Source: Clostridiales bacterium
Lineage (GTDB): Bacteria; Bacillota; Clostridia; Oscillospirales; Oscillospiraceae
DNA length: 8,952 nucleotides
Assembly: GCA_009774055.1 (NCBI GenBank)
Contig: VSNB01000133.1
Location: forward strand, 1 to 8,952
Direction: 5' to 3'
A program made the position numbers and the translations under genes. Below, in pieces: positions 4,486 through 8,952 of the stretch (the first letter of the stretch is position 1; every line of letters starts with the position of its first letter). The notes under the pieces are model-generated. The model was not told the origin of the DNA. It worked only from the letters and a program-made list of their open reading frames with translations, and ran no database searches.

Positions 4486-5025
4486 ATGGGTAAACAAGTA
4501 ATTCATATATACGGTGCGTCCGGCGCGGGAACTTCGACGATTGGCAAATATATCAGCGATAAGCTGGGATACTTTTTCATGGATACGGACGATTACTTCT
4601 GGGAATTGACAGATCCCCCGTATACAGTGAAACGGAATATTTCAGATAGAATCACCTGTATGAGGAATGATCTCGCAAAATATGATAAGGCCGTTATTTC
4701 CGGTTCGCTTGTTGACTGGGGCGATGGGCTGATCCCTTTGTTTACCCTGGCTGTCCGCGTAGAAACAGAAACCGCCGTACGAATTGGCAGACTAGAAAAA
4801 AGAGAGAGGGATCGGTTTGGAAACCGAATTGATGCGGGCGGGGACATGTTTGAGCGCCACAAGAAATTTATGGCGTGGGCCGCTTCTTATGACGATGGGG
4901 GATTGGATATGAGAAGCAGGTCCGAGCATGACAAGTGGCAAACCCAGCTACAGTGCCCGCTGCTTGTATTGGATGGAAGCCTGCCAGTAGAGAAAAACAT
5001 TGAAGTGATCCGGCAGAATCTATAA
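4486..5025 (+). CDS. P-loop nucleoside/shikimate-kinase-like ATPase (179 aa)
   Basis: A small P-loop NTPase of the adenylate/shikimate-kinase-like group; the phosphate acceptor is unknown. The Walker A loop GASGAGTST is at residues 10-18, preceded by the strand QVIHIY. MDTDDYFW at 32-39 is the usual acceptor-site stretch, AVISGSLVDWG at 69-79 resembles Walker B and the following loop, and RLEKRERDRFGNRI at 102-115 is an Arg-rich LID-like segment. It is cytoplasmic, with no signal peptide. I chose ATG 4486, with AGAAGG seven bases upstream; the open frame extends to 4414 but those codons lie in a hairpin. GC is clearly lower than in the neighbours (about 35-50% in sampled 60-base lines against about 70% in argS), and its codons favour A/T endings, so it was probably acquired or inserted. 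It separates the DUF1934 gene from argS on the same strand. Confidence 0.85.
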   Translation: MGKQVIHIYGASGAGTSTIGKYISDKLGYFFMDTDDYFWELTDPPYTVKRNISDRITCMRNDLAKYDKAVISGSLVDWGDGLIPLFTLAVRVETETAVRIGRLEKRERDRFGNRIDAGGDMFERHKKFMAWAASYDDGGLDMRSRSEHDKWQTQLQCPLLVLDGSLPVEKNIEVIRQNL

Positions 5026-5074
5026 ATACCGTTTTACCGATACGGGAATACTTTTCAGAAAAGGGAGAACGCAA

Positions 5075-6820
5075 ATGATCAACATGATTCAAAACGCCAA
5101 GGACCAGGTCCTTGCCCTGACCGGGAAAGCCTACGAGAAAGCCGCCGCCGCCGGGAAGCTCCCCGCTGACGTATCCGTCCGGGCCGGGGTGGAGATCCCC
5201 AAGGACCCCGCCAACGGCGACTATACCACCACCTTCGCCCTGGCGGCCGCCAAGGCCATGAAGATGCGTCCCCGGGACATCGCCGAGATTCTGCTGGAGA
5301 ACCTGGACCTCTCCGGCAGCTATTTCGCCTCCGCGGAGATCGCCGGGACGGGCTTCCTCAACTTCCGCCTCAGCCCCGCCTGGTACGCCGGGGTCATGCA
5401 CGCCGTGGAGAGCGAGGGCCCGGCCTACGGCCGCTCCGACGCCCTGGCGGGCCGGAAGATCATGGTGGAGTTCGTCTCCGCCAACCCCACCGGCCCCATG
5501 CACATGGGCAACGCCCGGGGCGGCGTCCTGGGCGATACCCTGGCCGCTGTGCTGGAGGCCAACGGAGCGGAGGTCTGGCGGGAGTTTTACGTCAATGACG
5601 CCGGCAACCAGATTGAGAAATTCGCCTCCTCCCTGGAGGCCCGGTATCTGCAGATCATCCTGGGCGAGGACGCGGTGTCCTTCCCCGAGGACGGCTACCA
5701 CGGCGACGACATCCGGGAGCTGGCCCAGGCGTACTATGACGCCCACGGCGACGGCCTCAAGGATGTCTCCAAAGAGGAGCGCCATGCCGCCCTGGCGAAA
5801 TTCGGCCTGGAGCGGAACATCCCCAGGATGCAGTCCGACCTCCGCCGCTACAAGATCGAGTACGACCAGTGGTTCTTCGAGTCCCGGCTCCACGACACCG
5901 GCTACGTGGCGGAAACCGTGGACAAGCTCACCGCCGCCGGGTACACCTACGAGAAGGAGGGGGCCCTGTGGCTGGCCACCAGCCGCATCCTGGAGGAGAA
6001 CGCCCGGAAGGCCGGCAAGAGCGAAAGGGACATTGCCAAGCTGGATCTGAAGGACGACGTCCTCCGCCGGGCCAACGGCTTCTACACCTACTTTGCCGCC
6101 GACATCGCCTACCACCGCAACAAGTTTGAGGAGCGGGGCTTTGACAAGGTCATCAACATCTGGGGCGCGGACCACCACGGCCACGTGGCCCGGCTCAAGG
6201 GCGCCATGGACGCCCTGGGCCTGGACGGGGCGAACCGCCTGGACATCGTCCTCATGCAGCTGGTGAAGCTCCTCCGAGACGGCGAGGTGGTCCGGATGTC
6301 CAAGCGCACCGGCAAGGCGATCTCCTTGACAGACCTTCTGGACGAGGTGCCCGTGGACGCCGCCCGGTGGTTCTTCAACGCCAAGCCCGACACCCAGATG
6401 GATTTCGACCTGGGCCTGGCCGTCCGGGAGGACAGCGAGAACCCCATCTACTACGTGGAGTACGCCCACGCCCGCATCTGCAGCCTCCTCCGCAACCTTG
6501 CCGCCGAGGGCCAGGCCGTCCCCGCCATGGCGGACATAGACCCCGCCCTCCTTTCCGGTGAGACGGAAACCGCCCTCATCAAGCAGCTCTCCCTCTTCTG
6601 CGAGGAGCTCCGCCTGGCCGCCCGGGACTACGACCCCAGCCACCTCAACCGCTACCTGGTGGACCTGGCCGGCTGCTTCCACCGCTTCTACACCGCCTGC
6701 CGCATCAAGGGCGAAGAGCCCGCCCTCCTGGCCGCCCGCCTCAAGCTGGCCGACGAGACGCGCAGCCTGCTGAAAAACGGCCTTGCGCTCCTGGGGGTGG
6801 ACGCGCCGGAGAAGATGTAA
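5075..6820 (+). CDS. argS: Arginyl-tRNA synthetase
   Basis: Attaches arginine to tRNA-Arg using ATP in the cytoplasm. It is a class I synthetase of 581 residues, a normal length. The N-terminal tRNA-recognition domain occupies about residues 1-120. The catalytic core opens with MVEFVSANPTGPMHMGNARG at 130-149, where HMGN (143-146) is the HIGH-type signature. WGADHHGHVARLKGAM lies in the core. RMSKRTGKAISL near 407-418 is the KMSKS-type signature, with Arg in place of the first Lys. The C-terminal DALR anticodon-binding domain follows from about residue 455 (YVEYAHARICSLLRN) to the end. ATG 5075 is preceded by AAGGGAG at a seven-base gap. The 49-bp gap after the kinase gene shows no strong promoter, so it may be co-transcribed from upstream. 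A perfect hairpin terminator lies 105 bp past the stop. Confidence 0.97.
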   Translation: MINMIQNAKDQVLALTGKAYEKAAAAGKLPADVSVRAGVEIPKDPANGDYTTTFALAAAKAMKMRPRDIAEILLENLDLSGSYFASAEIAGTGFLNFRLSPAWYAGVMHAVESEGPAYGRSDALAGRKIMVEFVSANPTGPMHMGNARGGVLGDTLAAVLEANGAEVWREFYVNDAGNQIEKFASSLEARYLQIILGEDAVSFPEDGYHGDDIRELAQAYYDAHGDGLKDVSKEERHAALAKFGLERNIPRMQSDLRRYKIEYDQWFFESRLHDTGYVAETVDKLTAAGYTYEKEGALWLATSRILEENARKAGKSERDIAKLDLKDDVLRRANGFYTYFAADIAYHRNKFEERGFDKVINIWGADHHGHVARLKGAMDALGLDGANRLDIVLMQLVKLLRDGEVVRMSKRTGKAISLTDLLDEVPVDAARWFFNAKPDTQMDFDLGLAVREDSENPIYYVEYAHARICSLLRNLAAEGQAVPAMADIDPALLSGETETALIKQLSLFCEELRLAARDYDPSHLNRYLVDLAGCFHRFYTACRIKGEEPALLAARLKLADETRSLLKNGLALLGVDAPEKM

Positions 6821-6836
6821 CACGAGGGAGGCAGAC

Positions 6837-6896
6837 ATTCTTTTCCTTGAAAGGAAAAGAATCAAAAGGAACTTTTGTCCGCAAGCTTACGCTTGC
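6837..6896. repeat. Three perfect hairpins in a row after argS
   Basis: A 12-bp arm (6837-6848) pairs perfectly with 6851-6862 around GA; CAAAAG (6863-6868) pairs with CTTTTG (6872-6877); GCAAGC (6881-6886) pairs with GCTTGC (6891-6896). They abut with almost no spacing. There is no T run, so they are not ordinary terminators; a dispersed REP-like element is plausible. Confidence 0.6.
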
Positions 6897-6924
6897 TCCC
6901 TGGGCGCTTACCTGATACTGCTAA

Positions 6925-6955
6925 AGGGGCGGAACATCGTTCCGCCCCTCATTCT
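6925..6955 (+). terminator. Rho-independent terminator of argS
   Basis: An 11-bp perfect stem (6925-6935 with 6939-6949, GGGGCGGAAC core) has a three-base loop ATC and is followed by CATTCTTT. The T run is imperfect but the stem is very stable, and it is the first such structure with a T-rich tail after argS. Confidence 0.72.
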
Positions 6956-6968
6956 TTGCCGCCTGATA

Positions 6969-7011
6969 CGGAAAACCGCGCCGTGGAATTTTGGCTTCCA
7001 CGGCGCGGTTT
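6969..7011 (-). terminator. Terminator of the SLH protein gene (partly bidirectional)
   Basis: A 16-bp perfect stem (6973-6988 with 6996-7011) has a 7-nt loop. Read leftward it lies 22 bp after the stop at 7034 and runs into TTTTCC. Read rightward it is followed by TTTATTGGTTTA, so it may also stop transcripts coming from argS. Confidence 0.85.
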
Positions 7012-7033
7012 ATTGGTTTAGCAATCAGTCTGA

Positions 7034-8086
7034 TTACTCGGCGTCCTTGTCGGCGTCGGCGTCGTCAGCAGGCTCCTTGTCACCCTCGACAGGCTCCTTG
7101 GCATCGGCGTCGGCATCCTTGTCGGCGTCGTCGGCCTTATCGGTATCGTCAGTCTTGTCGGCGTCAGCCTCGTCCTTCTTATCAGCGTCAGCCTCGTCCT
7201 TCTTATCAGCGTCAGCCTCGTCCTTCTTATCAGCGTCAGCCTCGTCCTTCTTGTCCTCGTCCTCGGCGGGCTCGGCAGGATCGGCGGGCTCAGTGGGCTC
7301 GGCGCTCTTCTCGGGGACGGAAGCCAGGATCTTGCACAGCTCGGCGCGGGTCAGCTCGCCGTCGGGATTGAACGTCTCGGCAACGGAGATAACCTCCAGA
7401 TCAACCAGAGCCATCACATAGCCGTTATCGGTATCGGAGAAAATGCTCTCCTTCTCGGAAGCGGCAACCTTCAGAGCCTTGGCCAGCAGCTCGCACATCT
7501 CCACGCGGGTGATGTTCTTGTTGTGGTCAATCTCAGCGTCCTCGGCGATGATGCCCTCAGCCTTGGCCAGAGCGATGTAACCGCTGGCCCAGCTGCCGCC
7601 CTCGACAGGCTTCGCATCCTCGTACTTGGCGGTCAGCAGCGCCATCTTCAGCGCCTGGCCCCAAGTGACCGCGCCCTGGGGACGGAAGGTGCCGTCGGTG
7701 TAGCCGTTGACAACCTCGGCGGCAGCCATCTTCATCACAAACTCATAGAACCAGTTGTTCTCCGCAACGTCGCTGAACGTCACAGCGGCGGGCTCGGCAG
7801 GCTCAGCGGGCTCGGTGGGCTCAGTGGCATCGTCCTTGTCCTCACCCTCGGTGGGCTCAGTGGCATCGTCCTTGTCCTCACCCTCGGCGGGCTCGGCGGC
7901 ATCGTCCTTGTCCTCGCCCTCGGCGGGCTCGGTGGCATCGGTCTTGTCCTCGCCCTCGGTGGGCTCAGCGGCCTCGGTCTTGGGGTCCTCGCTCTTGTCG
8001 CCTTCGGCAGCAAAGGCGGTTGCGGTCAGGCCAAAGACCATGACCATTGCCAGCACCAGCGCCAGCAGCTTGTTCCACTTTCTCAT
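7034..8086 (-). CDS. Secreted SLH-domain surface protein with acidic tandem repeats
   Basis: A 350-residue exported protein expected to bind cell-wall polysaccharide through S-layer homology (SLH) domains. Residues 1-27 are a Sec signal peptide (MRKWNKLL, a hydrophobic core, then TATAFA-AEG as the likely cleavage site). Residues about 39-90 hold four copies of a 12-residue acidic repeat (TEPAEGEDKDDA type), then a Glu-Pro linker. Three SLH units lie at about 101-150 (VTFSDVAENNWFYEFV), 164-208 and 215-256. The TRAE-type motif is intact as TRAE in the third, TRVE in the second, and changed to TWGQ in the first. Residues about 260-350 are an extremely acidic tail with four copies of an 8-residue KKDEADAD repeat. 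No enzymatic domain is present. The start at 8086 follows GGAGG nine bases upstream; an ATG eight codons earlier overlaps that site. Transcribed alone. Its role (S-layer component, adhesin or spacer) is unknown. Confidence 0.9.
   Translation of the reverse strand: MRKWNKLLALVLAMVMVFGLTATAFAAEGDKSEDPKTEAAEPTEGEDKTDATEPAEGEDKDDAAEPAEGEDKDDATEPTEGEDKDDATEPTEPAEPAEPAAVTFSDVAENNWFYEFVMKMAAAEVVNGYTDGTFRPQGAVTWGQALKMALLTAKYEDAKPVEGGSWASGYIALAKAEGIIAEDAEIDHNKNITRVEMCELLAKALKVAASEKESIFSDTDNGYVMALVDLEVISVAETFNPDGELTRAELCKILASVPEKSAEPTEPADPAEPAEDEDKKDEADADKKDEADADKKDEADADKKDEADADKTDDTDKADDADKDADADAKEPVEGDKEPADDADADKDAE
7161..7256. repeat. Four 24-bp tandem repeats (8-residue coding repeat)
   Basis: Units at 7161-7184, 7185-7208, 7209-7232 and 7233-7256. 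The first three are identical; the last differs in its final four bases. They encode KKDEADAD-type repeats in the C-terminal tail and keep the reading frame. Near-identity at DNA level indicates recent expansion. Confidence 0.9.
7815..7958. repeat. Four 36-bp tandem repeats (12-residue coding repeat)
   Basis: Units at 7815-7850, 7851-7886, 7887-7922 and 7923-7958, with a partial fifth to about 7975. They differ by a few bases each, mostly A/G swaps that exchange Thr and Ala. They encode the EPTEGEDKDDAT-type repeats between the signal peptide and the first SLH domain. Confidence 0.88.
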
Positions 8087-8114
8087 GGTAGGGGTTCCTC
8101 CTAAATTCAATTTT

Positions 8115-8172
8115 AGACGGCGCTTCTCCGGGCCGCAGTCCGCCGGAAGGGCAGACTTACCCCCCGCCGTCT
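8115..8172 (-). other. Structured 5' leader of the SLH gene
   Basis: In the roughly 90-nt leader, AGACGGCG and CGCCGTCT (8115-8122 and 8165-8172) form a perfect 8-bp closing stem. Inside it, GTCTGCC can pair with GGCGGAC through one G-U pair. A further CTAAA/TTTAG repeat abuts the Shine-Dalgarno. This could tune stability or translation of the mRNA; it matches no riboswitch that I recognise. Confidence 0.45.
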
Positions 8173-8184
8173 TTGTACGCTCCG

Positions 8185-8213
8185 ATTATACTCCATCTTT
8201 TCGCATTTGGCTA
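8185..8213 (-). promoter_or_regulatory. Sigma-A promoter of the SLH gene
   Basis: On the minus strand a perfect TATAAT (8185-8190) has TAGCCA (8208-8213) 17 bp upstream, matching four of six -35 positions. AT-rich sequence upstream (about 8220-8260) could act as an UP element. The leader would be about 90 nt. Confidence 0.65.
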
Positions 8214-8274
8214 GACTGGATTTACGATTTTTTGATAAATTTTAAAAAAATATTTGGTCCCCCTCCCTCCGCCC

Positions 8275-8303
8275 TGGATAAGCCCGGAAAAATATGGTAT
8301 ACT
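8275..8303 (+). promoter_or_regulatory. Promoter of the hydantoinase gene (extended -10)
   Basis: TGGTATACT gives the -10 TATACT (8298-8303) with an extended TG; TGGATA (8275-8280) 17 bp upstream is a weak -35. The start point near 8310 leaves a leader of about 35 nt with the AAAGGAGG site at 8327-8334. Confidence 0.55.
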
Positions 8304-8344
8304 TTTCCTCAACATCCAGATTTTACAAAGGAGGCTCTTAATCT

Positions 8345-8952
8345 ATGGCTACCTTGCTGAAAGGCGGAACCGTCATTTCCTCCCGGGGCGAAACCCCGGC
8401 GGACGTGCGCCTGGAAAACGGCCTGGTGTCCGCCGTCGGCGCGGACCTCCCCGCCGGAGGCGCCCAGGTGGTGGACTGCGCCGGAATGCTCCTCTTCCCC
8501 GGCTTTATTGACGGCCACACCCATTTCGACCTGGAGGTCGGCGGAACTATCACCGCCGACGACTTCGCCTCCGGCTCCCGCGCCGCCCTCCGGGGCGGAA
8601 CCACGATGGTGGTTGATTTCGCTGCTCCTGACAAGGGGGAATCCTTGTCATCCGGCCTGGCCCGCTGGCGGGCGAAGGCGGCGGGCAAAGCCGCCTGCGA
8701 CTACGGCTTCCACATGACCATCGACGACTGGAACGAGGAGATCTCCCGGGAGATCGGCGAAATGATGGACCAGGGGATCTCCTCTTTTAAAATGTACATG
8801 ACCTACCCCGCCATGATGCTCCCGGAGGGGGACATGTACCGCGCCCTCCTGCGTCTGAAGGAAGCCGGCGGCATCGCCGGGGTCCACTGCGAGAACGACG
8901 GCGTGATCCGCGCCCTGACGGAGGAGGCCAGGGCGGCGGGGCGGCGGTCCAC
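8345..8952 (+). CDS. hydA: Dihydropyrimidinase / D-hydantoinase (3' end beyond the window)
   Basis: An amidohydrolase of the cyclic-imidase group that opens the ring of dihydropyrimidines or hydantoins. Only the first 202 codons are present, of about 450-480 expected. Visible: a small N-terminal beta domain (LLKGGTVISSRGETPADVRLENG), then FPGFIDGHTHFDL with metal ligands His58 and His60, GGTTMVVDFAAP at 84-95, Lys149 in SSFKMYMTY as the lysine that becomes carboxylated to bridge the two metals, and His181 in GVHCEN (usually HAEN in the family). All metal ligands expected in this stretch are there. ATG 8345 follows AAAGGAGG with ten intervening bases. It has its own promoter and is divergent from the SLH gene. 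The substrate cannot be told from the sequence: dihydropyrimidinase, phenylhydantoinase and less likely allantoinase are possible. Confidence 0.9.
   Translation, partial: MATLLKGGTVISSRGETPADVRLENGLVSAVGADLPAGGAQVVDCAGMLLFPGFIDGHTHFDLEVGGTITADDFASGSRAALRGGTTMVVDFAAPDKGESLSSGLARWRAKAAGKAACDYGFHMTIDDWNEEISREIGEMMDQGISSFKMYMTYPAMMLPEGDMYRALLRLKEAGGIAGVHCENDGVIRALTEEARAAGRRS

Noticed and set aside
4868..6865. 665-codon open frame on the minus strand across argS
   Set aside because: It is antisense to a full, motif-complete argS and is open only because of the high GC bias; its composition is Gly/Val/Leu/His-rich and it resembles no family.
7161..7256. CRISPR-like spaced repeats
   Set aside because: The units are contiguous with no spacers and encode an in-frame 8-residue protein repeat.
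6783..7421. Ser/Ala-rich plus-strand frame opposite the SLH gene
   Set aside because: It begins inside argS, runs through two terminators and is the antisense reading of the acidic repeats.

Overview
The window looks like the chromosome of a GC-rich, low-GC-phylum (Firmicutes/Bacillota) anaerobe, most likely a gut Oscillospirales/Clostridia relative. The reasons are the GC-rich housekeeping genes with strong GGAGG ribosome binding sites, the ywiB-like gene near argS, an SLH-domain surface protein, TTG starts, and a one-piece tmRNA encoded beside smpB. This is inference from gene content; no marker in the window fixes the species.

Layout. 1-766: a small regulatory block. A 44-codon gene runs left and an XRE-type helix-turn-helix regulator runs right from a shared 184-bp intergenic region. 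That region holds two good sigma-A promoters and three similar operator-like sites, and the regulator ends at a strong terminator. 767-1137: ssrA (tmRNA), leftward, its 3' CCA end facing the regulatory block. 1203-2219: a cytoplasmic cyclophilin and smpB, both leftward, so the order of transcription is smpB, cyclophilin, ssrA. 2436-2846: an unrecognised acidic protein, leftward, followed by a run of hairpins. 3037-4283: murI and a DUF1934/YwiB-family gene, rightward, overlapping by 4 bp. 4284-5025: a visibly lower-GC insert with a run of four hairpins and a P-loop nucleoside-kinase-like gene. 5075-6820: argS. 6821-7033: more hairpins, including one terminator for argS and one for the converging gene. 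7034-8086: an SLH-domain surface protein with two families of acidic tandem repeats, leftward. 8345 to the window end: the first two thirds or less of a dihydropyrimidinase/D-hydantoinase, rightward.

How it works together. ssrA and smpB are the two halves of trans-translation (ribosome rescue). murI supplies D-glutamate for peptidoglycan and argS charges tRNA-Arg. The SLH protein is secreted and should bind cell-wall polysaccharide. The part that departs most from housekeeping is the left end. The 3' end of ssrA is a well-known integration site for phages and integrative elements, and here it directly abuts a compact regulator switch whose operators sit inside the spacers of both divergent promoters. 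This could be the end of an integrated element, but no integrase and no second att copy lie in the window, so that remains a hypothesis. The second candidate region is the AT-richer kinase-plus-hairpin insert that separates the DUF1934 gene from argS.
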